Positions 23,066 through 33,183 of a stretch of DNA of 64,000 nt are shown in pieces; the stretch's first letter is position 1; each line of letters begins with the position of its first letter. Source of the stretch: Brachypodium distachyon (taxonomy: Eukaryota > Streptophyta > Magnoliopsida > Poales > Poaceae). A program made the position numbers and the translations under genes. The stretch lies in the NCBI RefSeq assembly GCF_000005505.3, contig NC_016134.3, positions 2,046,001 through 2,110,000 on the forward strand, in the 5' to 3' direction. Under the pieces are notes generated by a model, which worked only from the letters and a program-made list of their open reading frames with translations, was not told the origin of the DNA and did not search any database.

Positions 23066-24290
23066 TCTACAGCTTCATCTTAAACAACAACCTATGTTTG
23101 TAGGCAGGGATTTATATCTACCGGAAATATTTACAATTATGTTTGATTTCTGCTGTGAGTGATATTATTATGTAATCAGTACTGCTTACTATGGTAGAGA
23201 TATAGTAAAGTAGAGATTACATAATTGTGCTGCTCTACTATTGTGGCTAGCTGCAGCCGTAACTTGATACACTGAATTATGCTATGATATAATTGTGCTG
23301 CTCTACTATTGTAGTATATAGCTACATATCAGTACATACTAGTAGAACTCAATGCTCTGTTTTCCCTTAGCATTCAAAATTTGGAGCTTCAGCTAAGTTG
23401 GCTGCTACTCTTTTGGGTGAAGATACTGTCACATTGTTTGTAGGACTAAGTATTCATTGTGAGGCAAAATATTTCATGCTTTTTTTTTGAAACAATGCTT
23501 GATGGTGCAAGGATTAGTCTTGTTGCTACATGATAACAAAGTTCTCTCCCACTTTGTTTCTCCAGTATTCATCGATTTTAGCAGGCAACTGTTCCATGAA
23601 TCTGTTTGCGAAGAAATTGTGCATTGTTCTGTTTTCTCCTTACCATACAAGAAAGAGAAGGATTTGTGATGCTTAACTGTTCTTAATACTCCCTCCATCC
23701 AACAAAGGATGTCTCAACTTTGACTAAATTTGAATGCATCTATACACTAAGTTATGTCTAGATACATCCAAATTTTGACAAATTTGAGACATCCTTTGTT
23801 AGACGGAGGGAGTATAATGAATGGAGGGATGCAACTTCTGCCCGTACTGCATTTTCTGGTGATGTAGTCTGGGACAGAGGTCAAGCAGCATCATTGACTC
23901 GCTCAGAAACATAGGTTGATGCTACCTTTGCCCTGTTCATGTCCATTTCTGTAGAAGTCATCACCTTAAAGTTAATACAATTGGCACTGTTTCCCTAGGT
24001 TCTCTGCTTTGTATGCCACTACTTTAATTCATTGCCTTCTAAATATTTCAATTCGCTTAATTTTGTCTGCCTTTTGTTTTTTGCTGCTATTGAAGTATTG
24101 AAAGGTATTATCACAATCACAATCCACAGGTAGGATTTCACTCCTTCAGTTTTAGTTATAGGGCATGCACTTCTAATTTGCGACGTGTTTGTCTGTTGTT
24201 TATTTCGACTGCTTTTTTTTTAGGGATCTTCTATTCTGTCTGGATGGCGAAGAACTCCATGGCTTTCGTTCGCTAGCGGCCGTGTTAGTT
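23066..24290 (+). other. 3' flank of F-box copy A, shared with copy B
   Basis: The sequence after the stop is repeated after copy B. GATACTGTCACATTGTTTGT occurs at about 23421 and 29937, and the stretch around TCTGGGACAGAGG(T/C)CAAGCAGC at 23869 and 30048. Copy A carries extra insertions here, including the Stowaway MITE at 23689-23812. No other gene is seen. Confidence 0.6.
23689..23812. mobile_element. Stowaway MITE
   Basis: A 124-bp element starts CTCCCTCCATCCAACAAAGG and ends with the near-complement CCTTTGTTAGACGGAGGGAG. It is flanked by TA (23687-23688 and 23813-23814). TA target duplication, CTCCCTCC ends and a folded-back structure are diagnostic of Stowaway (Tc1/mariner-derived) elements. 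It is absent at the matching place after copy B, so it inserted after the duplication. Confidence 0.9.
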
Positions 24291-24291
24291 T

Positions 24292-25785
24292 GTTTTTTTA
24301 GAAAAGACAGTCGATCTTCGTCATTCGATTAGAAGAAAAAGAGCTGTACAAAGAGTTCCAAGGCGGAACTCAGAGAAACAAAATAAAGAAAAAAAAGGAA
24401 AAAGGAAGCAAAAGCCTAATCTCCCGGATCAGAGGAACACGCTCTAAGTCGGCTGCGAATGTCCTCCCAAATCAAGTGCGCCACCTCCAGCGCGGGCAAG
24501 GCCGCATTCCGGAACACCCACCGATTCCTTTCCTTCCAAACACCCCACCACATATAAAGGAGCCTGCCACTCATCGCGCGCCTCCCAGCGGGGGCTTGCC
24601 GCGGATAAGAGAATCCCAATAGGCATCAATCGAAACAGTTGATGTGGGGGCCGGAGAGTCATCGTTGTCCCAGAGCTTGATGAGGTCCCACTCCTCGGCC
24701 GTGAAGGAACATTCATGGCAGAGGTGGGCGATCGTCTCCAGGTGAGTCTGACAGAGGGAGCAAAACGGCGAGTGTGGCCAACCCCTAATGGCCAGATTGT
24801 CCGCCGTGAGGATCTTCCCATGCAAAACTGTCCAGGCAAAGAATCTGACCTTCGGTTCTGCATGGGCCTTCCAGATCTTGGCCGTCGCAAAAGGGGGGAA
24901 CGACCCAACGAATTGCACCTTGTAGGCCGACGTGGCCGAGTAGGATCCCGAGGAGGACCAACGCCAGGAGATAGTATCCGTCGCATCCGTGAGAGATACC
25001 CCAACGATGAGGCCCCAGAGGTCCACAAAGTCGGAGAGCTCCTGAGGTGTGGCAATGTGCTGAAGGGAGCGGATCCAGTTGTTGCCCTGTAGCTCCTTTT
25101 GGACCGTCCGTTGCTTCCTGGTGGCGATGGCATAGAGCCGGGGCCATCTAGCACAGGTGATACCGCCATCAGGCAGCCAAGGATCATGCCAGAAGAGGGT
25201 CTTGGCACCATTGCCAAGCTGGATCCGAGTGGAGGCCCGGAAGAGATCCATGTCCGTCGACGTGCAGGGAGACGAGAGACCAATCCATGGCCTGTCAGGG
25301 TCGGCCCAGGAGAACCAAGGCCAGCGAAGCCTAAGTGCCCGACCGAACTTGGCGAGGTCCGGGAGTCCCAAGCCACCGAGGGAGCGCGGCCTGCAGACCG
25401 TACTCCAGTTGACCAGCGAGAGTGAGGAAGGCGCCTGCCCAGGCCTCTCCTGTTTCATCCAGATGAAGGTGCGCATCAGTTTGTTAATTTGCTTGAGGAC
25501 GCCCTGGGGAATGGAGAACGCCATGAGATGGTAGGTGACCATCGACGCGAGTACTGACTTGGCCAGCAGCACCCGGCCAGCACGGGTGAAGTGCCGGCCC
25601 TTCCAGCCCGCGAGCCGGACCCGATCTTGTCGATGAGGGGTTGGAAAGCCACCGCCTTGAGCCTCGCCAGGTGGAGGGGCAGCCTGAGATATTTACAGGG
25701 GAAAGTTCCCCGTTTGGCCGGGAAGGCGTGCAAAGCAGCGAGGGCCCGCACCTCGGAGCAGCCGATCGGGAGGCATCGGTTCTTT
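24292..25785 (-). mobile_element. 5'-truncated LINE of another family
   Basis: On the minus strand, 25785 down to 24292, the end of a LINE ORF2 is readable. A segment AKRGTFPCKYLRLPLHLARL (about 25720-25660) leads, after a frame break near 25580, into LLAKSVLASMVTYHLMAFSI, then GLGLPDLAKFGRALRLRWPW, KVRFFAWTVLHGK and a zinc-binding CSLCQTHLETIAHLCHEC, ending with WWGVWKERNRWVF and a stop near 24420. A 3'UTR and A-rich tail end near 24292. No RNase H follows, so it belongs to a different L1 lineage from the 14.7-21 kb LINE. The endonuclease and catalytic RT are missing, as expected of an aborted target-primed insertion. Confidence 0.82.
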
Positions 25786-25941
25786 TTTTTTTTTGAGGGA
25801 GGCAGGCATCGGTTCTTCTTTTCATGGGTGTTCCTAATACAGTGCTTAGCCATGTGGAACAATATCTGTGTAGAGGGTGCCATGTCCCATGTTAGCCTCC
25901 TGTTCAGCTTATGCATTTTGGTGCTATCGAAGTTACTATTA

Positions 25942-26453
25942 CCTCCATTCCTTAAATACTTAAATATAAGATGTTTTAGGTTTGTCCAAAGTCAAAATTC
26001 TAAAGTTTGACCAAGTTTATAGGAAAAGGTACTAGCATCTACAATACCAAATAAGTATATTATGATGATATGTATCACGATGAATTTATTAAAACTAATT
26101 TGGTGTTGTAAATATTGGTTGATTTTTTTATAAACTTGATCTTATCACTGTTGTCGTTGTCAAACGACACACGGAGTAAGTGTAACAATGTTCGATGGTA
26201 CAATGCGTAAAGTAAATGAGTATACGACGGCCTTATAGCAAGGTACAATGCGTAAAGTAAGTGGGTGTATATGACGGGCTTATAGCGAAGGTCGTCGTAT
26301 ACTTGGGACAAAATTGACACGTCGATATTTTTAAATAGGTTCGGTTGACCCTATAGGTACGACTTAATTCTATGTTAGAAAGGCTTTGAGGAGTTTAGTT
26401 TTACTACAACAGTCACAAAGATAGAACATCTTATATTTAGAAATGGATGGAGC
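25942..26453. mobile_element. Degenerate Stowaway-like element with internal insertion
   Basis: The left end CCTCCATTCCTTAAAT...TATAAGATGTTTTA (25942-25981) is matched inversely by ACATCTTATATTTAGAAATGG...GGAG (26428-26453). The middle is longer than normal because it holds unrelated DNA with a tandem repeat (26197-26288). The left end follows a TA; the right TA is lost. Confidence 0.6.
26197..26288. repeat. Two-copy tandem repeat, period about 45 bp
   Basis: GGTACAATGCGTAAAGTAA begins copies at 26197 and 26242. Each copy continues through a GACGG(C/G)CTTATAGC block. It is non-coding and sits inside the degenerate Stowaway-like element. Confidence 0.7.
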
Positions 26454-26569
26454 ACAACTGAAGCCCTTCCAAAAAAAAGTACAACCGAAGCAATCTTGGT
26501 GCAAATTCAGCATGTAAACCAAGGGTTTCTCCAAGTCCTGTTTAAGAGCTGCGTGACACTAAAGTGTGT

Positions 26570-26705
26570 ATATTTTCCGGTAGACACAAATCCCTTGCAA
26601 ACATAGATCAATGTTTAAGATGAATTTGTAGACTGATGGTTCCTAGGGAACTCGTCAATCCAGCATGGCGTGTATGGAAAAGAAGATAGAATATTGCCAA
26701 GCCTA
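26570..26705 (-). pseudogene. Inverted fragment of a third F-box copy (C): 3' end
   Basis: Read on the minus strand, this segment aligns by eye with the end of F-box copies A and B. It encodes a decayed form of the shared C-terminus (FPYTPCWIDE with the ending FPRNH), followed by the same 3' sequence (TCATCTTAAACA, ATGTTTG, GGGATTTGTGTCTACCGGAAA). The stop of copy A is changed and the next TAA is used. Upstream exons are missing. The 5' end of a copy in the same orientation lies beyond copy B at 30.1-30.3 kb. Confidence 0.72.
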
Positions 26706-26709
26706 GGAT

Positions 26710-27395
26710 CGTTGTCTGACTATTGCCAAGTGGGTTGGATCGGTCGCACCAAGTAAAATGCATGGTTGAGTCGGCTCACCCCACTTCACCCTGTCTCATT
26801 CCTCTCTCTTATACCACGACTCCTAAGGTTCCACCTTCTTCTCACGGCGACAATGGCAAACATCGGGCGATCACGCGTCAGCCTAGCAACAATCACAACG
26901 GAAAATAAAGATGTTGAATGTGAGTTTCCTCTCTGACTCTCCTGATTCAAATAGCTACCATGTTTTTCTTAAAGCAATGGCGCCTTCCATAGCAAACGTG
27001 GAAAAATGAGTTAGCGCCAGCCAACAATCGTAGGCTTGACCTTGGTCATATCGGCAATTCAAGATTGTAAACTTTCTTAAGGTTAGTAAACTCGGGGTGC
27101 TGGTTTGGCATTGGAAAATGAAGAGCTCAAGATTTAAAAGATACTTTAGGTTACTCTATACCTAGTGATACGACTTTTAGGTGATACCATCCAAACAGTG
27201 GTGTGAATAGTCATAAAAATTATTCACCAATCTTCGAAAAGAGTGGATTCACCAAATAGGGAAAGATACGGTAACATAACCAGTGAGATAAAATTCGTCA
27301 TGTCTTGGTCTGCCTATTTTATTTGTCACGACATTAAGAGGGCTTGATTTTTAATTTATGTTTGGTTGAGGGCCATATGTGTGTTTTTGTATGTT
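26710..27395. other. Intergenic, no gene seen
   Basis: AT-rich sequence between the inverted F-box fragment and the element upstream of copy B. No domain or convincing open frame. Confidence 0.35.
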
Positions 27396-27400
27396 CTATC

Positions 27401-27802
27401 TATAGCTGGCCATTGGGCCAGGGCTTTCCGAGTGGCTAGGAAGCCCGATTGTCCAGTCCCGACTCGAGCTGGCGCCGGCACAGTGCAAATCGGCCCGGCC
27501 TATGGCGTGCTAGAATCTCCACCTTGAGCCCGCAGCCCTTTTTTTATTTTTTTCTACATTTGGCCCAGCGTTTCTCCAAATTTTGGACCAAACCAACTCG
27601 TTTTCTACGTTTGCCCCATCATCTTTCCAAGTTTAAGCCAACCATTAAATTTTTTGTACATTTGGCCTGAGGTTTTGCTGGGCCCCGTCGGGCTTAAAGG
27701 CACCAGGCCGGCTCGGTAGGGCTTCCATTCCGGGTCTGGGCCTCCAGGCCGCCTTTTGGGGGCCGGCTGGCCAGGCCGGCACCGGCCCGATGGCCTGCTG
27801 TA
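27401..27802. mobile_element. Non-autonomous hAT-like element upstream of F-box copy B
   Basis: The left end TATAGCTGGCCATTGGGCC and right end GGCCCGATGGCCTGCTGTA form an imperfect inverted repeat rich in GGCC. Flanking 8-mers GTTCTATC (27393-27400) and GTTTTGTC (27803-27810) agree at 6 of 8 positions, as for an old hAT target duplication. Part of the same element (TTTTGTACATTTGGC, GTCGGGCTTAAAG) lies upstream of copy A at about 21060-21140, so the insertion predates the A/B duplication. Confidence 0.6.
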
Positions 27803-27970
27803 GTTTTGTCTACAAAAGACAAACCATTCTGAAGCGCGGAACACTTCCACCCTCTCCCGCCGTCTCCTCCCCGAAATCAGATCGAGATCCAGAAGGGTTC
27901 TTCTTCAGATCGAGGATTTATCCGGCGGCGCCGCCCGGGCGGGTGCTCGGCCGCTGCTCGTGGCGACGAC

Positions 27971-29564
27971 ATGGGAGACGAGGAGCGGGAGGACCAGCAG
28001 CCGGTGGCGCGGCTCCCTGTTGACTTGCTCGCGGAAGTCCTCCGCCGCGTCCCTCCGCGCTGGCTCGCCGCCTCCCGCTGCGTCTGCAGGGCCTGGCGCG
28101 ACGCCGTCGACGGCCGCCGCCTCCTCCGCGCGGATCTGCTCCCGCTCTCCGTCGCCGGCCTCTTCTTCCATTTAGACGAGCACTTGTTCCCGGAGTTCCT
28201 CTCCTGCCCCGCCTCCTCGTCCCGTGCGGTCAGCGGCAGTCTCGGCTGCCTGCGCTCCATCAACCCTAATTACTCCCCTGACCCAAACCCTTGCGCTGAA
28301 AACAACTATGCCGGCCATATCTGTGAAGAAGCAGGCGATTGGGAGGATTATCGCGTTCTGGATCAATGCAATGGGCTCCTCTTGCTTCGACAATGGTTGG
28401 TTAACCACTTAACCCTGCCACGCGAAGGTGGGATACTCTTCCCGAGTTCCCGCGTGGCTGGCCAATCATGCTCCAGGGAATCTGTCGTGCGGGTACCGTG
28501 AGGGTCTGGTCTATGATCCCACGGTATCGCCCTATTACGAGGTGTTTATGGTTCCCTATTTGGGTTACAAACATCCTGACGATGAGGTAGACCCCTTGGA
28601 GGAGTCTGAATGGCCACCATCTCTGTGCAAGATGCATGTATTCTCATCGAGGTCGGGTTGTTGGGAGGAGAGGTCTTTCGCCTGACAAGGAGATGCTGCA
28701 GGGACCGTCGGTGAGATGCGACTAGGCTGGGGGCAATATTCCACCGCCTTTTTCTGAGGAACACTTTATGTATATTACATAGCTGGATTTGTTATGAGGT
28801 GCGTACTTCATTTCAATTTTTTTGATATTGACTAAGATATTATTGATTCCGCTTCTAAACTTCTTTGCGCAATGGTTTGATTTTGCAGAATATCCATGAC
28901 TGATAATACATATCGTGTAATTAATTCACCAATTGTTAGGGAGGGCTATCCATATCTTGGTGTTGTAAGATCAGAAAAGGGACTATACTTTGTGTCACTC
29001 GATAATGGTTGGCTTAAGGTTTGGATCCTTAACGAATCGCGTGGTGAAATTGGGTGGATGTTGAAGCATGAAAAATACCTTAAGTCCATGGTAGCGCATG
29101 TTCATCAGGAATACCACAGCCGATTTCATGGTGACTGGATCTTAGAAGATATTAATTACAACTTATTTCAAAATTCTTCCCATATTCCGAAGGGGCTGAA
29201 GGGCTATGATGAGGATGATGATGATGTTAAAAACGAAGACACCAAGAAAACTATAGTGGCAGAAAATGTTGATAATGTTCTTGGTAGTGGAGATGAAGTT
29301 GAAGAGTATTATTGGGATGTCAGCATACTCGGGTTTCACCCATATAAAGAGATTGTCTTCTTGACTACTGATGCAGTGCAGACAGGATTTGCCTACCATT
29401 TGAATAGCTCGAAGATGGAAGGCTTAGGCAATATATACCCAAGGGATTATATATATTTCAAACTGATAACTAATGAAAGGGAGAAGATTCTATCTTGTTT
29501 TCCATACACCCCTTGCTGGATTGACGAGTGCCTTAGAAACAACTGGTCTACAACTTCATCTTAA
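27971..29564 (+). pseudogene. F-box protein, copy B (frame-broken duplicate of copy A)
   Basis: Exon 1 starts at 27971 with nearly the same F-box as copy A, and exon 2 (28890-29564) is open to a stop at the same place. Exon 1 has two lesions relative to copy A. There is an indel cluster near 28400-28440 (after QWLVNHLTLP) that shifts frame and leads to a stop at 28501. In the restored frame, TGA at 28683-28685 replaces an arginine codon of copy A. The remaining exon 1 tail (about 28690-28795) has further stops. Exon 2 lacks most of the acidic repeats. A short F-box-only protein of about 176 residues could still be made. Whether it is expressed is unknown. Confidence 0.82.
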
Positions 29565-29999
29565 ACAACAACCCATGTTTGTAAGGGATTTGTATCTACT
29601 GGAAAATATTTATGATTATGTTTGATTTCTGCTGTGAGTTATGTACTCAGTACTGCTTACTATAGTATGCTTTATCAGCTCTCTCTTTTAATCATGCAGT
29701 CCTAGAAAATTTAAGATATATATCTATCTTTATGAGTCAAGCTCTTTCTGGCTAGCTGCAGCTGTAACTTGATACACTGAATTATGCTATGATATAATTG
29801 TGCTGCTCTACTATGCTCTACTATTGTAGTATATAGCTACATATCACTACATACTAGTAGAACTCAATGCTCTGTTTTCCCTTCGCATTCAAGATTTTGA
29901 GCTTCAGCTAACTTGACTGCTACTCTTTTGGGTGAAGATACTGTCACATTGTTTGTAGGGGTTCTATCATATTGTTTGTGAGGCAAGATACTGTCACAT

Positions 30000-30330
30000 T
30001 GTTTGTAGGGATGCAACTTCTGCTCGTACTGCACTTTCTGGTGATGCAGTCTGGGACAGAGGCCAAGCAGCATCATTGACTCCCTCCTCTGCTGCGGCGT
30101 CGCAGACGCAGTGGGAGGCGGTGAGCCAGCGCAGGGGTACACGGCAGGGGACTTCGGCCAGCAGGTCTTCCGCCCGCTCCTCCTCTCCCATGTCGTCGCC
30201 ACGATGAGCTAGCGGTCGGCGCCGCCGGATCGGGAGGGGATTCTGCGGCTGGTCTCGATCTGATTTGGAAGTGCCCTTCTTGAATCTCGATGGGGAGAAT
30301 CTGTCGTGGTAACATTCAAGGACTCAAATA
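30000..30330 (-). pseudogene. Inverted fragment of F-box copy C: 5'UTR and N-terminus, fused to copy B 3' flank
   Basis: On the minus strand an ATG at 30191, preceded by the copy A/B leader words AAATCAGATCGAGA and GGCGACGAC, encodes DLLAEVPCRVPLRWLTASHC, the F-box of this family, then CDAAAEEG. At about 30086 the match to the F-box gene stops and the inverted 3' flank of copy B begins. It is a truncated pseudogene in the orientation opposite to copies A and B. Confidence 0.78.
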
Positions 30331-30501
30331 GGACCCTGAACCAGCGATATATTACAACCAAGCCATCTTATTTCTAACAGAAAACAACATCCATGAGTTT
30401 CCTGTCGGGTGATTAGCACATTTTTCTCCCTCTCCCTCTCCCTTAGTGTATCCAGCGTTAATCCAATTTCCTCTTAATTTTGGTTCTGGCATTCTTTATC
30501 T

Positions 30502-30546
30502 GGGTTGCTAACTCAATGGTAGAGTACTCGGTTTTCAAGTGCGAGT
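30502..30546 (+). pseudogene. Plastid trnK(UUU) 5'-exon-like fragment (candidate NUPT)
   Basis: Bases 30502-30538 begin GGGTTGCTAACTCAATGG and continue TAGAGTACTCGG. From memory this matches the 37-nt 5' exon of plastid trnK-UUU with two changes in the anticodon loop region. It is followed at 30539 by GTGCGA, the start of a group II intron. The similarity ends soon after, and no 3' exon is present, so it cannot make a tRNA. I read it as plastid DNA transferred to the nucleus. A search against a grass plastome would settle it. Confidence 0.55.
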
Positions 30547-30878
30547 ACTATGCTAGCAAGACAATGGCACTGTCCATGGTTTTGAGCAAGTTCGTCCATT
30601 TTAGGTTCTGCCTCGGAGACGCCCTTCCAACGTTGGCGAGGAGATCGTGCTCAATGGTTTGAAGAAAGATACTCGGATTAATCCCCAACTTGTCCGGAAC
30701 CCCTTCTTTTTCACGGTGATTTGTATCGTGCGGCATGTACATACTTCGTACGGTCCAGATCGTGGATCAAGTGAAACAAGTTTAAGTTTAGTGACTGTAT
30801 TCTTCTTAAGAAAAATACTAGTGATAACATTTATTTGTTCATATCGATCGAAATAACACTACCTAGTCCTGGATCATA

Positions 30879-30952
30879 TCCATTGTCGTCTAGTCCGGTT
30901 AGGATATCTGGCTTTCACCCAGACGACCCGGGTTCAAATCCCGGCAATGGAA
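30879..30952 (+). tRNA. tRNA-Glu (anticodon UUC), nuclear type
   Basis: A complete cloverleaf can be drawn. The acceptor stem TCCATTG pairs with CAATGGA, with discriminator A. The anticodon arm is TCTGG-CTTTCAC-CCAGA with anticodon TTC, and the T arm is CCGGG-TTCAAAT-CCCGG. The internal promoter is intact: A box TAGTCCGGTTAGG and B box GGTTCAAATCC. A TTTT run at 30957-30960 is a suitable polymerase III stop. No intron. It differs from plastid trnE and looks like a functional cytosolic tRNA gene. Confidence 0.93.
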
Positions 30953-30956
30953 CTCC

Positions 30957-30960
30957 CTTT
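30957..30960 (+). terminator. RNA polymerase III terminator of tRNA-Glu
   Basis: A run of four T lies five bases after the discriminator base, the usual place for a Pol III stop. Confidence 0.65.
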
Positions 30961-31435
30961 TGCCGGGGCTTCTTCTTCCTTTCAATTTCTTTTCTCCTCC
31001 TCCCGCCTATAATGTTATAATAAAATCCTTGTATTCTGTTTGCCATCTAACTAATTTCAATTCATTTTTTCCCTTGTTCCGTGCCTCTATTCTTTTTTCC
31101 TTTTGCCATGTCATGTAATAATCCTTGTATTCTTTCCGTAGAAACCTGGAGATGGAATTGCACATGTAGACGGAAGAATACATAAATGCTACATTACTGA
31201 TTAGGAAATCCAACATGTACATGGGGTGAGGCAACACTCATCCAACCAAAGTATAATCATATGCAAAGTTCTGTTTGCCGCATATTACATATATATTTGG
31301 TGTAGGAAACCCGAAAGATCACGGATAAAAAACACTTGGAAGAATTCAGTCAGCCAGACGATTTCATGTCGCAATCCAGTGAGCAGGAGTACGAGCAGTT
31401 CTTCAGTTATTCAGGGCCTGGTCGATACTCCATGC

Positions 31436-33067
31436 TCACTCAAGCAACAGCTGTTCTAACTCATCAAAGCCATAGTTGTCGTCATGGAACTCTCCTGGAT
31501 CTTCATTCTCAACCACTGCCAGTTCATAGTGGCAAGATACACCAGTTTTTTCATAGAACTCTTCCTTCTGGGCATCCCACTCTTTGACAATTTCCTCTAC
31601 CCTGTCACCTAGCAGTTTGCCATTCTGCAGAATGTGCTTGGCATCTTCCACATCAACAGTTTCACTTGCCTCTGTCAAGATATGAAGCGCACAAGGATAT
31701 AGCAGTAGGCTTAACGGCAGTACTAATGCTATCCAGACAATACACATAGAAGTTCACATGTAATTTAAAAATGTGAACAACGGATAAGCACCTGCAAAGG
31801 CTAATTCCTTGGCTTTAGCATAGTCCATTGACAATTTCTTGATGTTATCGACTTCGAACTCCTCACCCTACATGCAGATCAATGATGTATCAGTAACAGT
31901 AGTGAATACGATAAGTTGATAACAAAAGTGAAAAGATTGCCACTCTGATCTTGTTTTTTATATTCATACGGTGGAGGGGCTAGGGCAGGAAGTGAATAAA
32001 TACACGGCGCTCTTTGCCCAAAGTATTAAAATGAATACGAAAAAGAAGTAGTTCGAAGGATATTGAAGCAGTGTATATGTAAAGGGACTAAACGTACCAA
32101 GTCTGTGCGCATATAACTCTCTATTTGAGTATTTGCAAACAACCTGCAACATAGAAACAACAATTAAAATATTAGCAGGTACTGTAATAATTAACGCATT
32201 ATTTTTTGCATGAGAATAGAGCGAAGGGAACAGCATAGGAGTACAGTGCAAGAGGACACACATGCTAACGACGAAGGTCAGACAGATAGTACAGAAGTTA
32301 ATAACATACTTGTCACAAGCATATTTCACCCGTTTGTTCTGGGATTCATTCAACTCATCAACCTGCTTAGCCCCATGGACACCAAGCAAATTGACAAATC
32401 CAAACAAAAACATGCCTTTGTCCAGCATCCTTTTAACAAGTGCTGGTACGAAACCCACTCCATTTTGCTTAGCTTCAACTACAAAGTCTTTGAGTTTCTT
32501 GGACTCCTCTGATGCAATCATATATTGAGCTCATTAATCTTTACCATACAATAGGCTGTGATTTGGTGACTCAAAAATGTGTGCCTTACCGAGAGACAGA
32601 TAAATTTTGAAATGTGGCTTGTATGGTTGGCACTCGTAGAGACAGTAAAGACAATAAAGCCCAGCCAATTTCTGTGATAGAGAACTTTGCGAAGTCATAT
32701 GGCCTATACAAGAAAGTGATATTAGTTCAGCGGTGACTCACACAAAGAATTACCAGTTGATACAGCGGCGATTTCCAGTAGGCGTTAGCCTACCAATACA
32801 ATGCAAAAAGAGGGACTGCATGAAAACTCCTGAGTTCGTCTTGGGTCTGCCTTCATAAATGTAAGAAAATTTCTTTGCTGTCCACACTCTCTTGAAGTCA
32901 GTAAATGCCGTGTAATTTTCCTACCAGTCAGAAATACAGGGTGTTATTTGTTTGAAAGTTTGTACACACTTGACACACCTAGAGAAATTGCACAAAAGAC
33001 AAAAAAATACCTTGGCATAATCAGCTATTAGCTCACTGATATCCAGCTTGAAAGGAGCAAGATCCAT
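31436..33067 (-). CDS. snRNA-activating protein complex (SNAPc) subunit, SNAP43/SNAPC1-like
   Basis: Seven exons join in frame: 33067-33011, 32920-32794, 32703-32590, 32508-32310, 32143-32098, 31867-31792 and 31671-31436 (284 residues). It starts MDLAPFKLDISELIADYAK. Recognisable blocks follow: AFTDFKRVWTAKKFSYIY, LAGLYCLYCLYECQPYKPHF, GVGFVPALVKRMLDKGMFLF, ANTQIESYMRTDL, LSMDYAKAKELAFA and LLGDRVEEIVKEWDAQKEEF, then an acidic tail ending DELEQLLLE. This is the plant SNAP43 pattern. SNAPc binds the upstream element of snRNA promoters and starts Pol II and Pol III snRNA transcription in the nucleus. All junctions use GT-AG and no lesion is seen. Its 5' side abuts a hAT remnant at 33184, so the promoter may have changed. 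Confidence 0.88.
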
Positions 33068-33183
33068 ATTTACAGTCAAGATCAAGCCTGAATCTGAATC
33101 AAGAAAGTACTGTTCACTCAACAATAAGAGAGAATCAGATTCTTGAATACTGAAACGTGCAACATCTATCAGAAAACTCTTAG

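Noticed and set aside
32580..32703. Alternative frame WPYDFAKFSITEIGWALL in SNAP43 exon 3
   Set aside because: It needs a different donor in exon 2; the chosen frame gives the conserved LAGLYCLYCLYE block and correct phases throughout.
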